Source: Pigoraptor chileana
Taxonomy: Eukaryota > Opisthokonta > Filasterea
Direction: 5' to 3'
DNA: 42,081 nucleotides
NCBI GenBank assembly: GCA_943704495.1
Contig: CALSCR010001409.1
Coordinates: forward strand, 1-42,081
The notes beneath the pieces were generated by a model that did not search any database, was not told the origin of the DNA, and was given only the letters and a program-made list of their open reading frames with translations. Shown here in pieces: positions 12,101-22,960 of the stretch. Made by a program: the position numbers and the translations under genes. Position 1 is the first letter of the stretch. Every line of letters starts with the position of its first letter.

Positions 12101-15100
12101 CTATTTNNNNNNNNNNNNNNNNNNNNNNNNNNNNNNNNNNNNNNNNNNNNNNNNNNNNNNNNNNNNNNNNNNNNNNNNNNNNNNNNNNNNNNNNNNNNNN
12201 NNNNGCCTGTTGTCGTTATTCCGCTAGCGATCATTGATCCTCTTGACGATATTATCTATATCCTTGACGAGGGTGCTATTTTTGCCAATGTGGATGCCAA
12301 AGTGCACGCGGACCCTCGACTTCGCCTGAAATTCACAACGTCGTCGATTGCTAATGGGGTTGCGCGACCTCTGCCCGACTGGCTTGTGTTTACGCGCGGT
12401 CGACTTACGTATTTCGGGTTGCCCTCGCGCACGGATAATGCTGTCGGTACCACAGTTGTACAGCTTAATGCAATTGATCAGTTTAAGCGTGTTGTGTCGC
12501 GGCGATTTAGCGTTCAAGTTCTCAACGTTGCGCCACCGAAAGCCCAATTCAAGATTGCGCTGACGCTTTTCGCTAAGTTCGAGTCGTTCTCTGGGCTCGA
12601 TAAGGTGAATGTGCTCGGAGGACTTGGTGGCTTCCTCGGGGTTCCATCGAACAGCATTCGCTTTTTGAATGTTACAAAGGGCTCGACAGTGCTCGACTTT
12701 ACCCTCAAGAATGTAGATGCGAGTGCGGGCAGCGCTGCTTTCGACAATATGAAGGCCGGACTTGCGAGCGGGACACTTGTGAAGGAGATTGGGTATAAGG
12801 TGAAGAGTCTTGATATGCCTGTGGACATTGTGTCATCGTCGTCATCCCTGGTACCGTCGTCAACTCCCGTTTCATCTGCTTCTGTCGTTGTGACTTCAAC
12901 GCGCTCGTCATCGTTTGTGGCACGGTCTGCAACAACTGGGGCGCCGTTCTCTGCGACGACTGGAGCGCCGTTCTCCGCGACGACTGGAGCGTCAATCTCT
13001 GCGACGACTGGAGCGCCCTCTGAGACGACTGGAGCGCCGTTCTCTGCGACGACGGGAGCGTTTTCCGAAACGACAGGAGCGCCGTTCTCTGGGACGACTA
13101 GAGCGTCGTTCTCCGCGACGACTGGAGCGCCGTTCTCTGAGACGACTGGAGCGCCTTTCTCTGAGACGACTGGAGCGCCGTTCTCTGCGACGACGGGAGT
13201 GTTTTCCGAAACGACTGGAGCGCCGTTCACCGCGACGACGGGAGCGCCGTTCTCCGCGACGACTGGAGCGCCTTTCTCTGCGACGACTGGAGCGCCGTTC
13301 CCTGCGACGACGGGAGAGCCGTTCTCTGCGACAACTGGAGCGCCGTTCTCCGCGACGACGGGAGCGTTCTATGAGACGACCGGAGTGCCGTTCTCTGCGA
13401 CGACTGGAGCGCCGTTCTCCGAGACGACTGGAACGCCGTTCTCTGAGACGACTGGAGCGCCGTTCTCTGAGACGACTGGAGCGCCGTTCTCTGAGACGAC
13501 TGGAGCGCCGTTCTCCGCGACGACTGGAGCGTTTGCTGCAACGACTGGAGCGTCTTTCTCTGCGACTACCGGCGTTGCATCTTCTACGGTTGTGTCTGCC
13601 ACCACTGGAGTGTTCGCCACGTCCACATTTGTACCGACGGCTGTAGCGTCGTCTTCCGTGGGGGCATCTTCATCCGCAACTCCTACGCCGACGGGACCTG
13701 TTGTCGTTATTCCGCTAGCGATCATTGATCCTCTTGACGATATTATCTATATCCTTGACGAGGGTGCTATTTTTGCCAATGTGGATGCCAAAGTGCACGC
13801 GGACCCTCGACTTCGCCTGAAATTCACATCATCATCGATTGCTAATGGAGTTGTGCGACCTTTGCCCGACTGGCTTGTGTTTACGCGCGGTCGACTAACG
13901 TATTTCGGGTTGCCCTCGCGCACGGATAATGCTGTCGGTACCACAGTTGTACAGCTTAATGCAATTGATCAGTTCAAGCGTGTTGTGTCGCGGCAATTCA
14001 GAGTTCAGGTTCTCAACGTTGCGCCACCGAAAGCCCAATTCAAGATTGCGCTGAAGCTTTTCGCCAAGTTCGAGTCGTTCTCTGGGCTCGATAAGGTGAA
14101 TGTGCTCGGAGGACTTGGTGGCTTCCTCGGGGTTCCATCGAACAGCATTCGCTTTTTGAATGTTACAAAGGGCTCGACAGTGCTCGACTTTACCCTCAAG
14201 AATGTAGATGCGAGTGCGGGCAGCGCTGCTTTCGACAATATGAAGGCCGGACTTGCGAGCGGGACACTTGTGAAGGAGATTGGGTATAAGGTGAAGAGTC
14301 TTGATATGCCTGTGGACATTGTGTCATCGTCGTCATCCCTGGTACCGTCGTCAACTCCCGTTTCATCTGCTTCTGTCGTTGTGACTTCAACGCGCTCGTC
14401 ATCGTTTGTGGCACGGTCTGCAACAACTGGGGCGCCGTTCTCTGCGACGACTGGAGCGCCGTTCTCCGCGACGACTGGAGCGTCAATCTCTGCGACGACT
14501 GGAGCGCCCTCTGAGACGACTGGAGCGCCGTTCTCTGCGACGACTGGAGCGTCGTTCTCCGCGACGACTGGAGCGCCGTTCTCTGCGACGACTGGAGTGC
14601 CTTTCTCTGCGACGACTGGAGCGCCGTTCTCCGCGACGACTGGAGCGCCTTTCTCTGAGACGACTGGAGCGCCGTTCTCTGCGACGAGTGGAGCGCCTTT
14701 CTCTGCGACGAGTGGAGCGCCGTTCACCGCGACGAGTGGAGCGCCGTTCTCTGCGACGACTAGAGTGCCGTTCTCCGCGACGACGGGAGAGCCGTTCTCT
14801 GCGACGACTGGAGCGCCGTTCTCCGCGACGACTGGAGCGCCGTTCTCCGCGACGACTGGGGCGCCTTTCTCAGCAACAACTGGCGTGATCGCATCTTCCA
14901 GCCGAGCTCCGTCTTCAACTTTTGTCCCTGCTTCGACCTTTACGCCAGCATTAGTTTCAAGTGCACCATCGTCCTCACCGACACCTACAGGGCCAGTTGT
15001 TGTCATTCCACAGGCATTCTGGGACTCGATTGAGGATATAACCTATGTTTTGGACCGAGGATATATCTTTGCGAATGTGGACCCCAAGCTGCGCGCTGAC

Positions 15101-17743
15101 CCGCGCCTTCGCCTCAATTTCAAGACTTCGAGCATAGTGAACAATGTTCAACGACCCCTGCCGAACTGGCTAGTGTTTGTCCGCGGCCGGCTGACGTTTT
15201 TTGGCGTGCCTGCGCTGAAGGACAATGCAGTGGGAACAACGATTGTGTCGATAACATGCCAGGATCAGTTCAAGCGCGTGTCAGAAGTGCGCTTCCGCGT
15301 CATTGTTCTGCCCAAGCAGGATGTGGTTGAGGACTTCAAGATCAAGTTGACCCTTTTTGCCAAGTTCGAGTCGTTCTCCGGTCTTGACAAGGTCGCCGTC
15401 TTGCAGGGTCTGACTACGTTCCTAAAACTCGGCAGCTCCACGCCCCGCTTCTTGAACGTCACGAAGGGCTCGACTGTTCTCGATTTTACTGTCGACAACC
15501 TTGCCCCTGGTTCTGGTGTGGGCATGTTGAACAACCTCACAACTGGACTTGGTCCCAATGGCACGCTTGTCAACACACTTGGATACAAGGTCAAGGGTCT
15601 CGCTGGCCCCGCGGAGCCGGTTACGTCATCCTCGTCGATCGTGCCATCGTCTACAACTGCTGCAACAAGCACTGTCATTGTTACTAGTACTGTGGCCACG
15701 ACATTTTCGACTACGGTTGTTGTGCAACCGTCGTCGACCGCTGCATCCTCCTCGGCTGTCGCGACCGCCTCCTCGACCGCTGCATTGTCCTCGACTGCCT
15801 CTCAGCAGTCCTCTTCGTCGGCCACCAGTAGCATTGCATCGAGCGTAACGCAAGTCTCATCCACATCGACACAAACTGTAATTTCGTCGTCTTCGTCCAT
15901 ATTGGCAGAGACATCGACGCCGGTGCCAGAAGTGATTTCATCTTCGTCGTCGTCGTCGGTGCCAGTGGCGAGCTCCACTGCATCGTCTGTGGCCAGCTCC
16001 GTTGTTTCTTCTGTTGCATCACAGCCATCATCCACGTCAGTTTTGTCGGCGACGCCTTCCTTTGTCGAGCAATCTTCGTCTGTTTCGTCAACGTCTGTGA
16101 CCACATCTTCGGCGGAATTTGTCGTTCAATCCACGACCGCTGTGTCCTCTTCGCCTGTCGCATCCTCATCTGTGCAATCATCCAATGCCACGAGCACAGC
16201 AGCAAGCACACCCGAAAGGCCGAGCACGTCATCGACGTTTATACCGACTATTGTGCCTGTGGCCAGTTCTTCAGTGGTGCCTGCATCGTCAAGCCTGAGC
16301 GCGTCACCAACTTCAACTATTCCGCCCGTCGCAATCGCGTCATCTTCGAAGAATACGCTAACTGCCGTGCTTGTTGGCGTCTTGGTGCCAGTCGGTGCCA
16401 TCCTTGCGGCTCTTGTCATCTTCTTTTGGTGGCGGAGGTCAGTTTTTGCGAATCGTTGTTGGGTGTTAACGCTCTGTTGGCTTATGGTGCGCCGTCCCGA
16501 ATTTTGTGCATTTCACTGCGTGTGTGTGTGTGCGTGTGTGAATGTTCAAATGATTGAGATTGCTGACCGTTTGTTATTTATACATATTTCTTACGTCGTG
16601 TTCAGGAGGGCCCGCCGTGGCGCATACTATCCGTCTCAGCGAGAACAGGATATGTCACGCCAAGACGATGAGTTCCGCGCCGTTGTTCCCGTTTCGACGT
16701 CTCCTGTTGTCGCCAAGAAGCCAGGTCGCCCCACGGACGCGCCGCCCTACGTGCCGCCTCCAGTGTATCCCGGCGGCAGGGACGAGGAGAAGTCGACCGC
16801 AGCCCCGCCATACCGCCCTCCCCCCGACTATCCGGCCTCGCGCCCGGCGTCGGACGTCGATCGCGAAGGCACTGTGCCCGCCTATCGTCCTCCTCCCGAC
16901 TACGACGGTGCCCTCGCTCTTGCACAGGGACAGCAGGTGCACGATGGAGGCGTCCCCGTTTACAAGCAGCCGCCGGACTACGCCGGGGCTCTCGCTCTCG
17001 CTGCCGCCAACGCCGGCGCAGCGGCTGCTGACGGCTCGATTCCGGCGTACAGGCAGCCGCCCGACTATGCAGGCGCCCTTGCATTGGGAGCCGCGGCTGC
17101 GCAGCACCAGGCGGAAGGCTCTACCATTCCCGCCTACAGACAGCCACCGGACTATGGCGGCGCCCTTGCATTGGGAGCGGCCGCAGCTGCGCAAGAGCAG
17201 CATGCATCAGGAGGTCTTCCGGATTACCGTATTCCTCCCGAGTATGCGTCCGTGTCGTCTCGTTTGAGTACTGTCCTGGATCCGTCGCCTGGGGCAGTGC
17301 CCACAGAGACTGTTGTGCCGGTACAAAACGCCGCAATTTCGCTTCCAGAATATAAGCACGCGCCGTCATACCGGGAACGCAGTTCTTTGCCAGCCCCGGC
17401 TGCTGCTCCGCTCCCTGCCGCTCCTTCCGCAGCCGCAGCGCCCGCCAAGCAGCCCGGCGTCGTGCCGCAGTACGCGCGTCCCCCGACATATGACGCCGTG
17501 CGAAGCCTTCAGGTCCGCCGCTCGCTCGCGTCTGCTGCTCCGGGGACGACGGGCACTGCACAGACTGACAGTGCCGGCCCCTCGTCTCCCACGCAGCCGC
17601 CGCAGTCAACACCCCCTGCAGAGCCCTCGGCCGACGCCGATGCCTCCGCCCCTGCATCTGCCTCGCGACCGGCCTCTGGGGTCATGCCTGACTACCGGTT
17701 TCCGCCGACGTACAAGTCCCCCGAGAACCGCCGCCGCAGTTGA
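6165..17743 (+). CDS. Glycosyltransferase (GT4+GT2)-dystroglycan-like membrane receptor fusion
   Basis: Exons 6165-6206, 6512-6598, 6782-6857, 7026-7121, 7215-7443, 7581-7890, 8014-8623, 8793-9158, 9325-9864, 10007-10279, 10400-16437 and 16606-17743 join in phase. With the assembly gap collapsed the protein is about 3,209 residues. Order: short cytosolic N-terminus; signal anchor (about 24-43); EGF-like module (69-101); GT-B glycosyltransferase of GT4 type with an E-x7-E motif (E426/E434); GT-A glycosyltransferase of GT2 type with DDGSTD (about 564) and a DDDD metal site (about 618); Cys-rich stalk with 16 cysteines; four CADG plus SEA-like (peptidase S72) units, each carrying NVTKGS; Thr-rich mucin linkers; membrane helix (about 2806-2828); tail with about nine PPxY-like motifs. 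The unit and tail match dystroglycan (QNITRGS and APPYQPPPP in the human protein, from memory). The donor and acceptor sugars are unknown. The alternative is two adjacent genes, but only a 142-nt in-phase intron separates the halves. Confidence 0.75.
7026..7121 (+). other. EGF-like module exon of the fusion gene
   Basis: One exon encodes a compact Cys-rich module: ACSKNGLWTGESCVCNLGYTG followed by DTCMDR. The CxCxxGYxGxxC pattern is typical of EGF-like repeats. It sits between the signal anchor and the first glycosyltransferase, so it should be lumenal or extracellular. It marks the protein as a cell-surface or Golgi type rather than a cytosolic enzyme. Confidence 0.75.
7215..8623 (+). other. 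GT4-type glycosyltransferase domain
   Basis: This is spread over three exons. It begins with a Rossmann-like strand and a glycine turn (VCMIVDGFGF...SSGIATAYASLAEALA), as in GT4 enzymes that bind acceptor in the N-terminal lobe. The C-lobe opens with VSVIPNVVPN and IVFFGRLSALKG and carries MEVSPYAIVEC, the E-x7-E signature of retaining GT-B enzymes (glutamates at 8449-8451 and 8473-8475). All key positions look intact, so catalysis is plausible. The sugar donor cannot be read from the sequence. Confidence 0.85.
8776..8783. promoter_or_regulatory. Intronic TCACGTGA palindrome (fusion gene)
   Basis: This perfect E-box palindrome lies ten bases upstream of the acceptor of the first GT2 exon. 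A second lies at 9887-9894, in the next-but-one intron. Others in introns are at 27863-27870 and 32027-32034. Their role is unknown; they are recorded because the 8-mer is far more frequent than chance in this window. Confidence 0.4.
8793..9864 (+). other. GT2-type glycosyltransferase domain
   Basis: Two exons encode a GT-A fold: VTVVLVHHNRHTLLKQAIES, then NFEIVIVDDGSTD, LGAARNTG and VLFMDDDD (metal and nucleotide-sugar binding). GFTEDYGVGFEDYEFLAK follows, with the ED pair typical of the catalytic base region in inverting GT2 enzymes. It directly follows the GT4 domain, so the pair could add two successive sugars. Confidence 0.85.
10007..10490 (+). other. Cys-rich stalk linking glycosyltransferases to the dystroglycan-like part
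   Basis: Two exons (10007-10279 and the start of 10400-16437) encode about 110 residues with 16 cysteines and several N-glycosylation sequons (NCT, NGS, NAT, NVT). The first joins the GT2 exon at phase 1 (G|AA, Glu) and the second joins in the same phase. This continuity is the main evidence that the enzyme and receptor halves form one protein. Confidence 0.7.
11362..11910 (+). repeat. Mucin-like repeat array 1 (ATTGA[PS]FS)
   Basis: About 23 in-frame repeats of 24 nt (ATTGAPFS or ATTGASFS) mixed with 21-nt units (ATTGAFS). They form a Thr/Ser-rich, almost certainly O-glycosylated linker between units 1 and 2. Ser/Thr-Thr pairs every 7-8 residues are a regular acceptor lattice. Confidence 0.95.
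12030..12281. other. Assembly gap (98 N) flanked by identical 77-bp sequence
   Basis: Bases 12030-12106 are identical to 12205-12281, with 98 N between them. Removing one copy and the Ns restores an uninterrupted reading frame through the CADG domain of unit 2. The gap is therefore probably two contig ends that overlap and were not merged. A less likely reading is that one or more whole units are missing, since both flanks lie at the same point of the repeat module. Confidence 0.9.
12205..14510 (+). repeat. Recent tandem duplication of a 1,491-bp dystroglycan module
   Basis: Sequence from 12205 to about 13020 recurs almost unchanged at 13696 to about 14510, a constant offset of 1,491 bp. It covers the whole CADG plus SEA-like unit and the start of its mucin array. 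Only scattered differences are visible (for example near 12340/13830 and 12510/14000). Units 1 and 4 are clearly more diverged. Confidence 0.9.
12925..13575 (+). repeat. Mucin-like repeat array 2
   Basis: About 27 repeats of the same ATTGAPFS type lie between units 2 and 3, with variants such as SETTGAPF, GTTRASF and ATTGEPF. The first about 95 bp match the start of array 3, showing that the array was copied with the preceding unit. Confidence 0.95.
14416..14888 (+). repeat. Mucin-like repeat array 3
   Basis: About 20 repeats of ATTGAPFS type, including three ATSGAPF variants, lie between units 3 and 4. A longer, irregular Ser/Thr/Val-rich region (about 15620-16345) replaces the array after unit 4 and forms the membrane-proximal stalk. 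Confidence 0.95.
16364..17743 (+). other. Membrane helix and PPxY-repeat cytoplasmic tail
   Basis: The hydrophobic helix VLVGVLVPVGAILAALVIFF is followed by basic WWRR residues, as expected for a cytosolic stop-transfer end. The tail of about 380 residues repeats motifs such as PPPVY, PPPDY, QPPDYAGALALG, IPPEY and RPPTY. Four of these are a duplicated block of about 85 nt (16890-17190). PPxY binds WW domains; APPYVPPPVY near the start resembles the dystrophin-binding end of beta-dystroglycan. The intron at 16438-16605 splits the basic stop-transfer sequence. Confidence 0.85.
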
Positions 17744-18372
17744 GGCCTCTTCGATCGACTCGATGAAAACAACATGAGCTTCTTGTGAATGAGTGTGTGT
17801 GTGTGTGTGTGTGTTTATTTTGGGGGGTACATTCTAATGTGCTGTTGCTTTGCGTGCGCTGTGTGTCTCTCTTTTTTTCTGTGTGACAAGCAATTGTTTA
17901 TTTTCAATTGTTTCGGCGAAACGCTGAAGTCAGTCAGACCTACGTAATGACTTGGTGTCTTTTTTTTTGCTTTTTGTGTTTTTGTTTTGTTGTTTGGTTT
18001 TATAGAAAAATATTATTTAAGCTTTGAAAACGTGAAAAATGTTCCGACGGAGAAGTTTACGACGGTGTAACAAAAACAGCTGTCACGTGACGATGCACTT
18101 TTGCGCCGCTGTGATTGGCTCCGTTGGTTTATTAGTATGCGGTCATACAAACAGCCAAGTGTTGGGGCCGACATCGACCAATTCACAGTCAGCACGTGCG
18201 GAAGACTGCACGGCACTGGCAAACGACCTGACAACGTTTCCACTCGCGCACTCTCAGATAAAGGGAGAGAATTGATTAAATAGGGAGCGAGATTGTCTGT
18301 TGAATTTCGAAAGGGTGCTTTGTCTGGCTTGTGCTAGTTCTGGGGGTGATTAAAAGGCTGGTTGGAAAGAAA
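17744..18372. other. Intergenic: fusion-gene 3' region and TDH promoter
   Basis: This holds a (GT)11 tract (about 17791-17813) and T-rich runs after the stop codon of the fusion gene. Then come a TCACGTGA palindrome (18083-18090) and an inverted CCAAT box (gattggctcc, about 18113) upstream of threonine dehydrogenase. No additional exon was seen. Confidence 0.7.
18083..18090. promoter_or_regulatory. TCACGTGA palindrome in the TDH promoter region
   Basis: The site reads GTCACGTGAC in full, the exact form of the bHLH-zip CLEAR-type motif, and lies about 283 bp upstream of the TDH start codon. An inverted CCAAT box follows at about 18113. Function is inferred from sequence and position. Confidence 0.5.
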
Positions 18373-21162
<2,790 letters not shown>

Positions 21163-21349
21163 AACGAACGTTTTTATGCTTTTGTTCTTCGAGCAGCTAC
21201 GCCTACCGATATTCGTTTTTTGCTGTCGTTTTTTGCTTTTTGTTGTTATTGCGTATCGCACGTGTTGGTGGGCGATATTTCTCGGTGTCTCACATCTAAA
21301 ATGTGTAGGGATATTTGGCTGCGCGATATGTAGCTGCACGTGACAGTAA

Positions 21350-21534
21350 TGATTGTGCGTGCGTGTGTATGTGTGTATATGTGTGTATGCATGTGTGTAT
21401 GTGTGTATGTACGTGTGTGGTTCAGTGTGTATGTATGTGTGTGGGTCAGTGTGTATGTATGTGTGTGGGTCAATGTGTGTGTATGTATATGTGTATGCGC
21501 GAGTGTGTGCGCGCGTGTGTGTGTGTGCGAGTGA
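21350..21534. repeat. GT/GTAT minisatellite
   Basis: A purine-pyrimidine alternating tract of about 185 bp with an internal near-exact 24-bp repeat of type tcagtgtgtatgtatgtgtg plus tggg, three times in the middle. It lies downstream of the TDH stop codon. Confidence 0.9.
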
Positions 21535-21902
21535 GTATGGGCGCGGGCTGTTGAACGAGTTGACGCGCAGCCCTGTTGTTGTGATTCGTTGCGTGCGTGC
21601 GGACTGAGTCGGTATCTTTGGTGATTGACCGCATAAACTATTTTGCGAAATTCAGTTTGCCACATTGGCTGTGGCTGTGTATGCCATTCCTTTGTTGCAA
21701 ACCAAAAAAAAACGCATTTATTGGCACACGTATGGGCAGGCGTGCGACTGAGAGATGTGCGACGCAACTGAGTGTCTTAGGCGCTCCCTAAGGATCGTCC
21801 CACATGCCTGCACTAGTGCGACTCTTGACATGCAGAATCAAGTTTGTGTGTCGTAGCTGTGCCCATGTGCAACTTTGTGCAACTGTGAGAGAATTAGGAA
21901 TA

Positions 21903-21936
21903 AAGTCAATGTCTAAGGCGCTGTGCTCATAGACTC
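21903..21936. repeat. Dispersed hairpin repeat, copy B
   Basis: It shares aagtcaatgtctaaggcg with copies A and C, followed by ctgtgctcat and gactcca. It lies in the convergent region between TDH and SHOC2, preceded by gtgagaga and followed by a GA-rich stretch, as copy C is. Confidence 0.65.
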
Positions 21937-22488
21937 CACAAGCAACTGTGAGCGAGGGAGAGAACTAACAATCGCGCGGCAAGCATATGCAGTCAGTTGT
22001 GGCTGTGGGCTCCATGCCAACGACCTAAGCATTACCGAAAATATTGTGCATTTTAAGGGTATACGTGTGCAATAAGCGTAATGAAGTCGATTCTCGATGC
22101 GATATCCAAATCCAATAGTCGTGTATGGTACAGGGGTGGCGGTGTGCTTCCCGAGTGTGCAAATACTAATACGTGCGACGGCAAAACAAAACAAAACAGT
22201 CACAACAAATCGAAAGGCTGCGTAAAACGGCTCCGAAAAACAAAAATAATCGAAAACAGGCGAAAAGAGAGCGAAAAGAGAGACGCGGACGCCAGCGGGA
22301 GCAGATTAACGCAGAGCACACGGGCTGCTGGATGACGCGACTGGCGATTATCCAGACACCAAAGCCCGAATGTCCAGACAAGTGGAACAATCGGCACACT
22401 TGAGTCATTGCGCCGTCACACCTGGCATATTCAGAGACCACACAGTGCCGTGACTATGTAGCATTACACAATTAGGGGGGGGGGGGGT

Positions 22489-22901
22489 TTATGACTTCTT
22501 CTTTCGCGCCTTTTCGAATTTCTCCTTGAGGTGGTAGATGACGTCGTTGGCGCCCATTTCCACAACCTGTACCACAAGTATGTCAGAGAGGAACAGTCAT
22601 TCCAGGAGAAGACAACACAAACCAAACAAACAAACCAGCGCGAGCGCGCAGATACATAAACAATCACACACAATGCTGACGATAAACGCCTGCGCCACGA
22701 AGTGAAGAGCGAGTTGGGTGGGTGCGTACACGCCTGGACACAGCAAAGAGCATCGATTCACTTGCCTTCGTGGGAATGCCCTTGAGCGGATTGTCGTCCA
22801 GGTTGAAGACTTTGAGGCGCGTGCACAGGCAAATCTCAAGCGGAATGTCATCGATTGCGTTGTCGTTCATGTACAGGTGCGTCAGGGATATAAGGCCACC
22901 T

Positions 22902-22960
<59 letters not shown>

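Larger units (their letters stand above)
10654..15620 (+). other. Four dystroglycan-type CADG plus SEA-like (S72) units
   Basis: The units lie at about 10654-11270, 12030-12830 (interrupted by the gap), 13696-14330 and 14995-15620. Each starts with a cadherin-like fold (IDPLDD.IYILDEG..., HADPRLRL, LPDWLVF.RGRL...GLP, QF.RVVS..F.V) and continues with a SEA-like fold (KFESFSGLDKV...LNVTKGSTVLDFT). The KGS tripeptide has Gly codons at 11128, 12680, 14171 and 15467. In human dystroglycan the alpha/beta maturation cut falls at the equivalent Gly-Ser in ITRGS, so these units may self-cleave. Confidence 0.8.
21163..22488. other. Convergent 3' region between TDH and SHOC2
   Basis: No gene is seen in these 1.3 kb. 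It contains a GT/GTAT minisatellite (about 21350-21534), a partial and a full copy of the dispersed hairpin repeat (21770-21788 and 21903-21936), and a run of G at 22476-22487 immediately downstream of the SHOC2 stop codon (a C-run in its transcript). Confidence 0.7.

Noticed and set aside
11291-15006. Long open frames on both strands across the mucin repeats (for example minus 14005-15006 and plus 12915-13646, Arg-rich)
   Set aside because: They are produced by the repeated 21/24-nt units, which are stop-free in several frames. The coding frame is fixed by the flanking CADG/SEA-like units and splice phases.
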